Shown here: piece after piece, positions 1 through 9,795 of the stretch
Numbering within the stretch: position 1 is the first letter of the stretch
How the letters are laid out: each line of letters begins with the position of its first letter
NCBI RefSeq assembly: GCF_027244095.1
Contig: NC_069658.1
Location: 47,417,001 to 47,481,000, forward strand
DNA length: 64,000 bases
Direction: 5' to 3'
Origin: Hemicordylus capensis
Lineage: Eukaryota > Chordata > Lepidosauria > Squamata > Cordylidae
Notes under the pieces: model-generated
Told to the model about the DNA's origin: nothing
Databases searched by the model: none
Seen by the model: only the letters and a program-made list of their open reading frames with translations
Program-made: the position numbers and the translations under genes

Positions 1-208
1 GCCTCCTTCCACCATGAATTTGAGCCATAAGAGCTCTAGCAATTTGCTCAATTCACACTGCAAGAATACAAATCATCGACAGACATGCCAAGAACCGAGG
101 ACTGGTTAGATGCACCCATGCTCACAAGGAGACTAATTATTAAACATCATCATTTTCCTTTGGAGTGACGGGCAGGAGAACTTCTATGACTAAGAATCAA
201 GAGGGATT

Positions 209-330
209 GGCCATAGCTCAGCGGCCAAGAATATGCTGTGCATACAAAAGGACCCACATTCAATCCCCAGCAGCATACCAGGTGGGCTAATGATCTGACT
301 CCATATAAGTTAGCTTCATACGTTCATAAT
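209..330 (+). mobile_element. tRNA-derived SINE, internally shortened
   Basis: The head has a tRNA-like A box (TAGCTCAGCGG) and B box (TTCAATCCC), followed by the squamate SINE tail ending in 'tctgactccatataag...agcttcat'. The middle is shorter than in the copies at 8.0 and 16.6 kb. It is a degraded copy. Confidence 0.65.
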
Positions 331-347
331 GTGGGATAGATGTAAAC

Positions 348-984
348 CAGGGGTCAGAAAGCTACAGCATATGCACCAAAAATGGCACACAAAATGATTC
401 TGAGTGGCACTCACACAAGTCCCGCTGCAGCCTTCTGCTGTCTAGCCACCCAAGTATGGGATGGAAACTCAAAGCACGCACCCTTCTGAGGCCTGTACAC
501 ACAAAGCCAGAGGGAACAGTTGTGGTTGTTCCCACGACAGTAGGGCACTGGTCCTTTGCCGCCACCTCCTGCGTTGCTGCTTTCTCCTTCACCACCACCT
601 CCCATCATCTTAGCCTCCATTGCAGATGTGCTCTAACTCCCCAATAGCATCAACAGCGGTGGCAGCAGTACTGAAACCCTGTTCTGTTCCTCCTGCTTCC
701 TGTCAGCAGCAGGAAAGGATAACAAATGAAGCAGAGCAGGGGCCTTGATGCTGTTGCCACTGGGGAGTTAGACACAATGATGGCAGAGGGCAAGAAAATG
801 TAGGAGGAGGAACAGCAGTGGTGGCAAATGAAAGAGACCCTTTCCCTCCTGCAGTAGAAGCAGCAGCCCCAGCCACAACTTGGCCTTGTCCATGTGGGCC
901 TCAGCAGGGGGTCCCCATTGTGCAGTAGGCTGGCTATGTAGTGAGAGACTTGGCACATCATCTCTGAAAAGTTGTCAACCTCTG
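348..984. mobile_element. Non-autonomous hAT-type element with 8-bp target duplication
   Basis: The ends are imperfect inverted repeats (CAGGGGTCAGAAAG at the left; CAGAGGTTGACAAC read inward from the right). They are flanked by atgtaaac and atgtagac, a 7/8 match, the 8-bp duplication expected of hAT elements. The interior is rich in trinucleotide-like GCA/CAG stretches and encodes no recognisable transposase; the ORFs in it look like chance frames. Confidence 0.65.
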
Positions 985-1587
985 ATGTAGACATTAAAAC
1001 CTTAAAATATCACCAAAGAAAAATAGACTGCCATGTGATAAGCTGTAGGGTGTGAATGGATGCTAACTAAATTGAGGGAGAGTTCAGAAAGAATGCCAAT
1101 GTGTGAGATACACAGCTTGAATACCCTTTTAAGCACCTATGTAATATATTTCAGCAAAGGCTGGCTTCCCAAGCAGCTTAGAATTAAAATTCACAAAAAG
1201 GTACACTATAGGAAGCATGCTTGAAAGTGTTTATCGCCATCTCTTCTGGTCTCTGGCAACTGATGTCAGTCCAGGTTCCAGCCTCTTTTCTCCAGATAAG
1301 ACTTTGGAGCTGACCTCCAGTAAGATAACAGCCCATCAGCCTTATTGTAAAAGAGCTCAGAAAGGAGGTGGTGTAGAAGCAACAGGAATTAAACACTGAT
1401 GCCATGCAAATAGTCAGGCAGTGATCTACCATCTCCCGCACCCATGGTGGAGATCCTGTGCTTTGAGCAAGAGCAACTCCTGGGTGAGCGGGCAAACACC
1501 CACCCTGAAAAGTACCCCGCCCCCAACCTTCTGTTCCAGCAATCTAATATGCGGGACACAGCACACCCACCCAGAAATGCACTTTTT
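985..1587. other. Intergenic or AGGF1 intron 1, nothing recognised
   Basis: If AGGF1 exon 1 is correctly placed, this is intron 1. No exon-like frame with splice sites, RNA gene or clear repeat was seen. Confidence 0.4.
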
Positions 1588-1815
1588 AATATTATATTAT
1601 TATTACATTTATATCCCGCTCTTCCTCCAAGGAGCCCAGAGCGGTGTACTACAAACTTGAGTTTCTCTTTCACAACAACCCTGTGAAGTAGGTTAGGCTG
1701 AGAGAGAAGTGACTGGCCCAGAGGCACCCAGCTAGTATCATGGCTGAATGGAGATTTGAACTTGGGTCTCCCCGGTCCTAGTCCAGCACTCTAACCACTA
1801 CACCACACTGGCTCT
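1588..1815 (-). mobile_element. tRNA-headed squamate SINE
   Basis: Read on the minus strand, the head has an A box (TGGTGTAGTGGTTAGAGTG) and a B box (AGTTCAAATC). The body contains 'cctacttcacagggttgttgtg' and the tail 'gagcgggatataaatg' followed by (AAT)n. Related copies lie at 30.4, 44.9, 46.6 and 63.7 kb. Confidence 0.8.
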
Positions 1816-2121
1816 CTTTGCTCCTTATGTGCCACCCCTCATTTTTTTTCCTGGTGCTGCCACTGGCTTTAAGCAGCTTTTAACGCAACAGACAGATACT
1901 AAACAATGCAGCAGTTCCCTGGACAGAGTCAAATGGTTAGTGAAGCTGCACCACCAGAATGCCTGCCTGTCGTTTTGCTAAAGAGAACGGTCTCAGTCTT
2001 TTTGGAATGGGAAGGTGGGCGTGGGTCCCGGGCAGCCTTATCGAGGAGAGGCCTACGGGTGCGGCCAGGCACCGGGGGTGGAGGAAGGGGGCCGGCGCGT
2101 CACGCCCCCCCAGCCCCGCAC

Positions 2122-2280
2122 CTGTCTGCGTAACTTGGCAGCGCTGGCCTGGGCTTTGAGGCGCAGCTTCTTCTCCCGCTCCAGGCGGCTCCGACAGGCG
2201 CCCAGCTCGGCTTCCAGCGCAGCCACCTTTCCCCGCAAAGCCTCCACCTCGGCGACCGGTTCCGCTGCAGCTTCGGTCAT
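2122..2280 (-). CDS. AGGF1: AGGF1 first coding exon (partial gene)
   Basis: The minus strand opens with ATG at 2280-2278 (context aaggATGa, purine at -3). It encodes 53 residues, MTEAAAEPVAEVEALRGKV... to ...KLRRQ, and stops at a donor site CAG|GTGCGG in phase 0. The peptide is a coiled-coil start with heptad leucines. It matches my memory of the human AGGF1 N-terminus in pattern: LRxKVxxLExEL, then a cysteine, a basic stretch and ...RxQV. AGGF1 is an angiogenic and splicing-linked protein with OCRE, FHA and G-patch domains encoded by later exons, which would lie left of the window. Placement is supported by context: a CpG island, and CRHBP upstream on the same strand as in human. The short peptide alone would not be decisive. 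Confidence 0.8.
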
Positions 2281-2311
2281 CCTTCAGCTCCCTCCCGGGG
2301 ATGTCCTCTCC

Positions 2312-2413
2312 TCAGCGGCTGGGGCAGGGACTCAGCCGCCGGACCCAAAGGCACTGGCCGCACCAACCGCCGCTCTCCAGCGCCCCTGATCCGCCGGCGC
2401 CCCCTGCAGCCAT
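2312..2413 (-). CDS. Possible upstream ORF in the AGGF1 leader
   Basis: On the minus strand a strong start context (GCTGCCATGG) opens a 33-codon frame (MAAGGAGGSGALESGG...) that ends 31 bases before the AGGF1 ATG, in a different frame. If transcription starts upstream of 2413 it would be translated first and could damp AGGF1 translation. The amino-acid make-up simply reflects GC-rich DNA, so it could be chance. Confidence 0.3.
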   Translation of the reverse strand: MAAGGAGGSGALESGGWCGQCLWVRRLSPCPSR

Positions 2414-2549
2414 GGCAGCGCCCGCGCAGACAGGACGGAACCGCGCAGACGCCGCCCCTTTCCCCCTCGCTTTCTTTGCGGGTCTCACTCCGAGGGTGCG
2501 AAAAACTTTCCCAGGGACGGGAAATGACCCGGATGTGAGACTTATGTAA

Positions 2550-2558
2550 ACCGGAAGT
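2550..2558 (+). promoter_or_regulatory. ETS/GABPA-type site
   Basis: The sequence ACCGGAAGT is a perfect ETS core in the position expected for a CpG-island promoter, about 270 bp upstream of the AGGF1 ATG. A weaker CCGGATGT lies 20 bp away. Confidence 0.55.
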
Positions 2559-2886
2559 GATGTCGCATTAAGGAAGATGCGGTGGAACATAGAGCTGGAG
2601 GGAAAAGGCTAGACTGGTACACATCCCTAGACTCTCTGTAGCAGATTTGGAAGTTGCGTTTGAGCGGAAAGGTGCACGTGGGTGGCGAGAGCGGGGTACT
2701 GGAGAGAGAGAAGAAGGAAGGAAGGAGAGCGAGCAAACGAACGAACGAACGAAGTCTTAGATAAGCATACTCTGAAATCCTGCTCAGTGCTTTAGCAAAC
2801 TTGAGTAAGTTTACTTATGAATCCCACAGAGGCTCTCTGTGATAGAGAGTTCAATGGGACTCACTCGCAGGCAAGTGTGTTTGTTG

Positions 2887-3020
2887 ATTGATTAAGTGCC
2901 GTCAAGTCGGTGTCGACTCTTAGCGACCAGATAGATAGATTCTCTCCAGGATGATGATGAGTCCCGCTTGCCAGGGAAGGCTGGCGCCCTCCCAGGTAGT
3001 CTAGGTAGGCCCGACCCTTG
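2887..3020 (+). repeat. Squamate interspersed repeat (GTGCCGTCAAGTCGGTG type)
   Basis: The core 'gccgtcaagtcggtgtcgac' with 'catagatagattctctccag' recurs at 50.7 kb. In reverse-complement form the same motif ends the repeats at 5.7, 8.7 and 31.2 kb. It behaves as a LINE/SINE tail module. Confidence 0.65.
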
Positions 3021-3440
3021 CCTTCTACTTGATTATGCTAATTAATAAAAAACAAGGAGGAGATTCTGGTCAGTATCTTTATTCGGCCGAGCAAAGCTGC
3101 TGGGTGCCCACTCCCAAGCAAGAGGGAGAAATGGCACACCGCAGAAGAAGTTACAAGCAATTTTATACCTTTTGACAACAAGCAGGAACAAGCAGCAAGC
3201 CCCCCAGTTCCCCTTTTTGGCAAGACAATGCTGTTGGCCATATTCAAATACGTTGTTGCTCCAGACATGTTATCACACCACCTGTTCTCCACTTCCCGTT
3301 TCCCCCCATTGTGGTCTTGCAAACTCAAGTATTTCTCAAGTGCTAGCATCCTGCTCCGTCTAGCCAATTGTCTGTGGCTTTGACACAGAAATACTTCTAG
3401 AGACATTTAGAAACTCCCTTGCTTGCATTTTATTCCTTCA
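3021..3440. other. AGGF1 upstream flank, nothing recognised
   Basis: AT-rich sequence with several minus-strand chance frames. No supported gene or repeat was seen. Confidence 0.4.
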
Positions 3441-4451
3441 CTAGTGTTTCAGGCCCGTTGTGATAACGGGCGCTAGTAGGGGAGAGTTCCCCCCCCCGCC
3501 CCACTTCCTCTGGCCTCCCCCCCACGCCCTCCCAGCTGGCCGAGACTTCCTTACCCAAAGCAGCCCGCGACAGTCGGGCGATCAAAAATCCATTTTTTGC
3601 GAAGAAGAGAGGAGCTCCGGAACAGAGCTCCTCTCTGTGCTAAGCCAATGCCCAAACTGCTGCTATGGACGCAAAGGACGCAATAGGCGTCCTTTGCGTC
3701 CATAGCAGCAGTTTGGGCATTGGCTTAGCACAGAGAGGAGCTCTGTTCCGGAGCTCCTCTCTTCTTCGCAAAAAATGGATTTTTGATCGCCCGACTGTCG
3801 CGGGCTGCTTTGGGTAAGGAAGTCTCGGCCAGCTGGGAGGGCGGTTGGCGGCCATGGCGGCGGCCGCGGAGGCATTCTTCTGGGCCGTTTTGGCCCTTAA
3901 TCATTTGCGGGGGGGGGAGCGGGGAAGGAGTATTTGGGCAGCTGGGAGGGCGGGAGAGTGGGCGGTGGCGGTGGTGGTGGCCGGGCAGACTCTGGGGGCG
4001 CCGCTGCCGGTCCGGTCCGCCCCCGCCTCACATTCCCGGCCGGTCTCCCCGGACGGGCAAGGGCCCCAAGGACTCGCAGCCGCCTGGCTGCGGCGGCGGT
4101 GCCAGGCCTCGGCGGCGGCTCTGCCGCCACCTCGGCCGGCTTACCCCGTCACCTCCTCCCCCCGCCCGGCTTCGGCGGCGCGGCTCCACCGCCGCCTTGG
4201 CCGCGCTGCGTCCTCTGGCCGAGGCGGCGGCTTCGCCGCCGCCTCGGCCAGTCTCCTCCTTCCCCGCATTCCCGGCTTCTTCGGGGCGGCCGCTTCTGGC
4301 CGCCCAAGATGGCCACCGGGTGCCGGCCCTCATGTCTCCCTTGCCCTGTTCTGCGCCTGCGCTTCGCGCAAGCGCAGAACAGGGCAGGGAGGCACGAACA
4401 CACGCTTGGTGCCCGTCCACGGACGGACACCAAGCGTTTTATTAGAGAGGA
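3441..4451 (-). mobile_element. Non-autonomous Helitron, full length (1,011 bp)
   Basis: Read on the minus strand it starts TCCTCTCTAATAAAACG after a host A. It ends with a GCCCGTT/AACGGGC hairpin, eight bases and CTAG, followed by a host T, which is the Helitron terminal grammar with A|T insertion and no target duplication. Near the 5' end is a second hairpin (CTGTTCTGCG/CGCAGAACAG). The interior is CpG-rich with no Rep/helicase coding. It matches the elements at 22.99 and 31.31 kb at both termini or the 3' terminus. Large frames inside it are by-products of GC richness. Confidence 0.85.
3525..3843. repeat. Perfect palindrome, 157-bp arms, 5-base spacer
   Basis: Bases 3525-3681 and 3687-3843 are exact reverse complements by eye, separated by aatag. 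The palindrome lies inside the Helitron. The sequences outside the arms do not match each other. Confidence 0.95.
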
Positions 4452-4544
4452 TTATTTATTCCCCAATAGCTTAAAGCAGTTTTACAAAAGCAAGATGGCA
4501 TCAGTTATGCTAAGAGTAAAACACAACTTTTTTGCAACCCCAAT

Positions 4545-5215
4545 AATGATCTATCTTCAATTTGGCCTAAGTTTAAGGTCTCTCAGTGGTGCATTCATTG
4601 CTGTCGTAATCGAGTCCCTTCACCTTGCTGCTGGTTGTCCCCTTCTGCTCTTTCCTTCAACTTTTACCAGCATTATGAACTTCTCAAGGGAGCTGGGTCT
4701 TCGCACAATGTGCCCAAATTACGATAGTTTGAGCCTGGTCATTTGTGCCTCAAGTGAAAATTCTGGATTGATTTGTTCTATGATCCATTTGTTTATTTTC
4801 CTGACTGTCCATGGTATCCTCAAAAGTCTCCTCCAGCACCAATACTTTGCATCAATACTTTTTCTATCTTGCTTCTTCAAAGTCCAGCTTTCGTATCCAT
4901 AGAGTGTCACAGGAAAAACCATTGCCTGAACAATTCTAATCTTTGTAGGTATAGACACATCACACCATATAAATGTCCTTTCCAAGGCCTTCATTGCAAC
5001 CCTACCAAGTGCTAGTCTACGGTGTATTTCTTGACTGCTGGATCCTTTACTATTGACGGCCGATCCTAAAAGTCAGAAGCTATCCACCACTTCAATGTCT
5101 TCATTGTCAATTCTGAGGCTGGTTGCTGTACCTGTTGTCATTAGTTAAGCCTTCTTGACATTTAATTGTAGTCCCATTTTTTTCACTGTGCTTCTTGACT
5201 TTCATTACTAGCACT
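4545..5215 (-). mobile_element. BovB (RTE-type) LINE fragment
   Basis: The minus strand encodes the C-terminal end of a BovB reverse transcriptase: KIRIVQAMVFPV.LYGYESWTLKK, WCWRRLLRIPW and EFSLEAQMTRLKLS, preceded by frames reading like IGLQLNVKK and RRLALGRVAMKALE. The open stretch 4719-4994 is 91 residues and the rest is interrupted. It is 5' truncated and decayed, and the Helitron abuts its 3' side. Confidence 0.85.
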
Positions 5216-5671
5216 TCACTTTCATTACTAGTGTGTTGCAAGCAGCTATAAAAGCAAAGGGTTTCCTATGCTTTTACCATCTACACACCAGGAAACATTC
5301 CAACTGCTGGATGTTTGCCTACCATACAACTGTTACAGATGCAGGAGTCTTCATTTCCCTTAGAAAATGAATTCAAACTGAAAGATAATTCTTTTCTTTG
5401 CATATATTGGTATTCTACCTAGAATGCAGGAAAGTGATTATTCATTTTTGGTTTCAAATATATTAAAGCTGACCTAGGGGGACAAAAAAATTAATGGAGA
5501 AATTTTCTCTAAACTCTAAACACCTTTATGTATTCACTGCCAGCAGCACTTTTGATTAAATTACATAGCAACTGATTAAATTAGTGGATTAGTGACCTGG
5601 ATTCTCATATGCAAGATTGTCATTCTAATGCATTTTAATTGTTTAAAAGTATATTATAAACCAGCTATCCT
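5216..5671. other. AT-rich, nothing recognised
   Basis: No gene, repeat or structure that I can support. Confidence 0.4.
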
Positions 5672-5795
5672 AGTGGGAGGAGACAATGGTAAACCCCTCC
5701 TGTATTCTACCAAAGACAACCACAGGGCTCTGTGGTCGCCAGGAATCGACACCGACTCTAGGGCACAGTTTACCTTTACCTTTATCCTAGATCTC
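5672..5795 (+). repeat. LINE/SINE tail repeat
   Basis: 'gacaatggtaaacccctcct...gtggtcgccaggaatcgacacc' closely matches 8655-8765, and its end matches 31205-31260. The family relation to the 2.9 kb repeat is by reverse complement of the 'gtcgac' core. Confidence 0.65.
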
Positions 5796-6352
5796 AGTAG
5801 TTATCCTAGATTAATTAATGAAAAATAAAAGTAGGTTTGTGAGCCAATAACAAACAGTCATTCCTATGGTATATTAAATTACAATGTTTTTCTGCTGTAA
5901 AGGCACATTTTACACACTAGCTCATACTAATGTAATGTGAAGATACAGTGGGACTTTTTTTTTTAAGTTAAAACATTTCAAAACCATCTCAATTTTAGAT
6001 TCTAAAACATATTAAAACTATCTAAAACAATTAAAACACTTTAAAACTAAAGCCTCTTTTCAGTAGATTTTGAAAGCCTTCCTAAAACTGCTAAAAGCCA
6101 TCAGAGATGGGGAGTATTTTACTGTAGCAGGGAGGTCATTCTAAAGCTTATAGAGAAGGCATGAGCGGCAACTGTAGGCAGATCTCCTCAGATGATTTCA
6201 AAAAGCAGTAGGATTCATGTAGAAGAAGGCGTTCTCTACTCGCTTGGGCCTAAGCCATTTTGGGTTGTTGGGAGTGCTGGAAATTGTGGAGATTTCCAGA
6301 TGGAGGGCTTTTGCATGTGTGCTTCCATTCCATGGATTATGAATGGCAGATG
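5796..6352. other. AT-rich, nothing recognised
   Basis: Contains a run of TTAAAAC-like words around 5960-6050. No supported feature. Confidence 0.35.
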
Positions 6353-6645
6353 CAGTCAGTCTTGTGGTAGCAAGCCTGACTTGTCCCCATAGCTAAGCAA
6401 GGTCTGCTCTGGTTGCATATGAATGGGAGACTTGATGTGTAAGCACTGCAAGATACTCCCATCAGGGGATGAAGCCGCTCTGGGAAGAGCAGAAGGTTCC
6501 AAGTTGCCTCCCTGGCTTCTCCAAGAAAGGGCTGAGAGAGATTCCTGCCTGCAACCTTGGAGAAGCCGCTGCCAGTCTGTGAAGACAAAACTGAGCTAGA
6601 TAGACCAATGGTCTGACTCAGTATATGGCAGTTTCCTATGTCCCT
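6353..6645 (+). mobile_element. tRNA-derived SINE, 'ggagagctggtcttgtggtag' family
   Basis: About 290 bp, ending in 'gactcagtatatggcagtttcctatg'. Full copies are at 41.8, 54.1 and 62.7 kb, and a 3' half-copy abuts the LINE at 37.4 kb. All five are on the plus strand. Confidence 0.8.
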
Positions 6646-6695
6646 AAGTGGGTGTCTAGTGTTACCTAGCATCTTGCTGTATTGCTCCTCTCTTA

Positions 6696-6885
6696 TAGGG
6701 ATGTGCACACTCACCTGGTACTTCTAGCCGAAGATGGAGAAGAGGCGGCAGGGAGGTACGCTGCTGCCCCGTGGCATTTTACTAAACTCCAGTGCTGGGG
6801 TGGGGGTAAGTGAACCCTCCCCCACTGTTGAAGTCCTACCCCCACCCCTTTAAGTCACCCCCGCCCAGTTCCATGCACATCCCTA
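6696..6885. mobile_element. hAT foldback element, family TAGGGATGTGCAC (190 bp)
   Basis: Begins TAGGGATGTGCAC and ends its inverted form GTGCATCCCTA-like (catgcacatcccta). Flanks ctctctta/cgctctta match at 7/8. It shares 'aggcggcagggaggta' and 'gcccttaaag'-like interior words with the larger family members. Confidence 0.75.
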
Positions 6886-7155
6886 CGCTCTTACTCTTTT
6901 TTAATCTTGGGGGAGGCAATATAGTGCAAAAACTGCTTTTTAATATTAAGGGCGATACAAAATAGGGGAACAGAGGAAAAGGAGGTGGCTCAGTTACATG
7001 TTCCAGCTTGAGAAGAAGGTTGCTGCTGCTACACTTGACTGTCCTTGCCTCTCTTCCCCCAATGCTTCAGCCATAGGTTATAATGGAAAATCAATAATAT
7101 GCTTATACATTGGGGTTTGTTTGGTTTTTGGTCATAATGGAATGAAAAATGTTAT

Positions 7156-7541
7156 GGGGGACATCACATATCACACCAAACCTGAAGTTTGGCAGAGTGG
7201 CCGGAGATCCGGGAATGCGCACCTACCCTACTTCCAGTGGGGAAGGAATGCCAAGATTGGGTATGTCATATGAACCAACCAATCTTGCCATATTCTATCC
7301 TGCTTGCGATCTGAAACCATACATCTGTCCCTCACTTCAGATCTGAGTTACAGATGTCAGGTTCCCGATCACAAGTAGGGAAGAACATACTGAGACTGGT
7401 GGATTCATATGACACGCCCAATCTCGGCATAGCCTTTCTGACACTGGAAGTTGGGCTTGCACTCATTCTCAGGACTCTGGCTGCTCTGCCAAACTTCAGT
7501 TTAAGCGTGACATGTGAAGCCCACCCTATGTGGTAGCCCAT
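7156..7541. repeat. Long diverged inverted repeat (foldback), ~185-bp arms
   Basis: The left arm (about 7156-7343) and right arm (about 7346-7541) are inverted copies at moderate divergence. Translated on opposite strands they give parallel peptides (NLKFGR...MPRLGMSYE / KLKFGR...MPRLGVSYE). It looks like a foldback DNA element with a nearly absent spacer. No target duplication was found. Confidence 0.7.
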
Positions 7542-7672
7542 GTGCGGCCATTATTCCATCTGAATTTCATGCAGATACATTCTCTGCATACACACTTTCA
7601 AGTTTTGAGGCTTGACTTTGCCATTTCAAGAAGGAAACTATTTTACCAATGTGTTGTCCCTTTGATTTAGGC

Positions 7673-7807
7673 CAGGGTTTCTTAACCTTGGGCCACCAGA
7701 TGTTGTTGGACTACAACTCCCATCATCCCCAGACATGGCCTTTGTGGCTGAGGATCATGGGAGTTGTAGTCCAGCAGCATCTGGGGGCCCGAGGTCAAGA
7801 AACCCTG
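7673..7807. mobile_element. hAT MITE with 8-bp target duplication (135 bp)
   Basis: The terminal repeats CAGGGTTTCTTAACCTTGGG and CAGGGTTTCTTGACCTCGGG face each other, flanked by atttaggc/atttaagc (7/8). Each arm contains ACTACAACTCCCAT, close to a ZNF143/THAP11-type binding motif. Relatives are at 42.9 and 49.7 kb. Confidence 0.85.
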
Positions 7808-7859
7808 ATTTAAGCTCCTCATCCTCTGCAACACTGAATCAAGAACAGCAACAATTGGG

Positions 7860-7901
<42 letters not shown>
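7860..7901. repeat. (TG)n(AG)n microsatellite
   Basis: A TG dinucleotide run passes into an AG run. Confidence 0.95.
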
Positions 7902-7908
<7 letters not shown>

Positions 7909-8041
7909 GAGGAGGAGGAGAAGTCTTCTTTCTCTGAAACCGGAATAGTAATGGGGTGGCAAAGAGGGCTAACATCACATGGGAAGAGTTAAATTGCAAA
8001 AAAGGTCAACAACAATTAAAACAGGTGCTGAAAGACCATAA

Positions 8042-8229
8042 TATCATAGGAGCATACAAAACTGCCTTAAACCGAGTCAGACCATTGATCCGTATAGCTC
8101 AGTATTGTCTATACTGACAGGCAGTGGCTCCCCAAAGTTACAAGCAGGAGTCTCTACCAGCCCTGGAGATGCCAGGGAGTGAACCTGGGACCTTCTGCAT
8201 GATGTTCTTCAACTGAGCTATGGTCCCAT
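8042..8229 (-). mobile_element. tRNA-derived squamate SINE
   Basis: On the minus strand the B box region reads 'aaggtcccaggttcactccc'. The 3' body contains 'gacaatactgagctatacgg' and 'aatggtctgactcggtttaa'. It is the same family as 16591-16780 and 50251-50610. Confidence 0.8.
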
Positions 8230-8654
8230 CTCCTAAGGGGAATAACTCAGTGCTCACATGTCTCCCCTCCAGATGCAAACCAAGGCAGACCCTGGCAAAG
8301 GGGACAATTCATACTCACTATCACAAGGTCAGCAAAGAATCCTTTGGGGAGAACACTCCACAAAGAATCCTTTTCTTGCCAGATGGGACTCAAACCCATA
8401 ATCCCTGGCTTAGTGGAGGAGCATGCCTTATCCAGTATACCACTGGGGATGCACTATCAGTCAAACTGGCTTCAGTTAAAAGAGAATGAGGTGAGAACCA
8501 GAAGAAAAGTGTGTTCAGGTGCAGCAGTGAGGGGGCATGTGGGGTGCACCCTTGGGAGCCATTCCTCCCATATATTGCCACTAGTACAACTATGGGAAAC
8601 ACCTATATCAGGCAGCAGTGATATAGGAAAATGATGAAAGGCATCATCTCATAC

Positions 8655-8765
8655 TGTGCAGGAGGTGGCAATGGTAAACCCCTCCTGTGTTCTACCAAAG
8701 ATAACCACAGGGCTTTGTAGTCACCAGGAGTCGACACCAACTCAACGGCACAACTTTACTTTATG
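8655..8765 (+). repeat. LINE/SINE tail repeat, second copy
   Basis: Near-identical in layout to 5672-5795: 'ggcaatggtaaacccctcct' followed by 'caccaggagtcgacacc'. Confidence 0.65.
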
Positions 8766-9031
8766 CAGATAAGCACTGCAGATTTGCACAATGATCTGTT
8801 GCACCTTTTCCTCCTTGCACAAGGTTTCCCCCTTCCACAAACAAGTTATAATAACTCCAGTAACGACACTGGTGTTTCACAGATTGTCATGCTGATCATG
8901 ACATGCTGATCATGCAAGGAAGTTAAGTGGTGTGCAGAATGTTGTCTGGACTGCTTGCAAAATCCTTATGAGAATCGACTGAAAAGGCTATGATTCTGCT
9001 TTCAAATGTCTTCAGATGCTTTCAGTAGTAG

Positions 9032-9045
9032 TCAGTAGAGGGTGC
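9032..9045 (+). promoter_or_regulatory. Weak CTCF-like motif
   Basis: TCAGTAGAGGGTGC matches 12 of 14 positions of the CTCF core CCASYAGRKGGCRS. It is a sequence match only. Confidence 0.25.
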
Positions 9046-9296
9046 TGCTGCACTGTTAATCTGTGATGGTGGTGTGTAGAAACTGTGTATTGGTAAAATA
9101 TCTAACCAGAATCAATTTAAGACCAGATATATATAGAAAGAAAGCAGGTATAACTCAGAGAATATATATTTATCTTGGAGGGCACCCAGTCTTATGGGAG
9201 ACGAGGTTGCTGCTGCAGCTGCTCCTCCTACCTGTTGCTTACCTGGGCCTTATATTTGAACTAAACATACCATATTACAATAATTCAGTAAATTTT

Positions 9297-9795
9297 GAGC
9301 CAGGTCTCACAATTGGTGAGACCCAGTTTGGTGAGCTGAGCAAGGAGAGCGGGCTAAGCCCACTCTCCCTGCTCACGATCAGGGAGGGAGCCCTGGGCGG
9401 CCGGATCAGCTGCCCACACAATTGCCGGCGCCGTGACGGAGCCGGCTGGGGGGAGCGGGGGCCAATCGGCCCCCAGAGGCTCCAGCATGCCTTGCGCGAG
9501 CGCCCAGGGCATGCTGGCGAGACTCCCGGAGCCAGGAGGCAGCTTTTTGCCTCCCCTTCGGGGGTCTCCTCATGAGTATCTGCGGTGCGGAGCTGCACCA
9601 TGGCTACTCACGATAAAAAAACCCGGGTTTGCGGAGCATTTGCTCCGCAAACCCGGTTTTAGGGGAGGGGTATTTAGTAAGGTTAACCGCCTGGGAGCCA
9701 CCGGGCTCGCTTGCCAGCCCGGTGGCTCCCACGATCAGCCAAAATTGGGCTCCCCTAGCCCAATTTTGGCTGATCGTGGGAATAGCCCCATTATT
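9297..9795. mobile_element. Multi-hairpin foldback element, second family
   Basis: Ends resemble 'gagccaggtctcacaatt' and inverted 'gctattcccacgatcagc'. The inside is a chain of nested hairpins, such as 'tttgcggagcatttgctccg' and 'cccaattttggctgatcgtg' pairing with its neighbour. Relatives are at 13.2-13.9, 24.1-24.5 and 40.9-41.4 kb. Target duplications are unclear. Confidence 0.6.

Larger units (their letters stand above)
1990..2560 (-). promoter_or_regulatory. AGGF1: CpG island and promoter of AGGF1
   Basis: The stretch is visibly GC- and CpG-rich compared with its AT-rich flanks and surrounds the first coding exon at 2122-2280. No TATA box was seen, as is usual for CpG-island promoters. 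An ETS consensus sits at its upstream (right) border. The transcription start is inferred to lie between about 2290 and 2560 on the minus strand; the sequence alone does not fix it. Confidence 0.7.

Noticed and set aside
2053-2590. Bidirectional promoter with a plus-strand gene
   Set aside because: Plus-strand frames there have no donor site or recognisable product. Only the AGGF1 exon has gene-like features.
3441-4451. Autonomous Helitron with Rep/helicase
   Set aside because: No coding match in any frame; only termini and hairpins are shared.
3783-4902. Long open frames (220 and 322 codons) on the plus strand
   Set aside because: They run through the CpG-rich Helitron and into the antisense of BovB. 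Composition is low-complexity Pro/Ala/Arg and all three frames are open, as expected from stop-poor GC-rich DNA.
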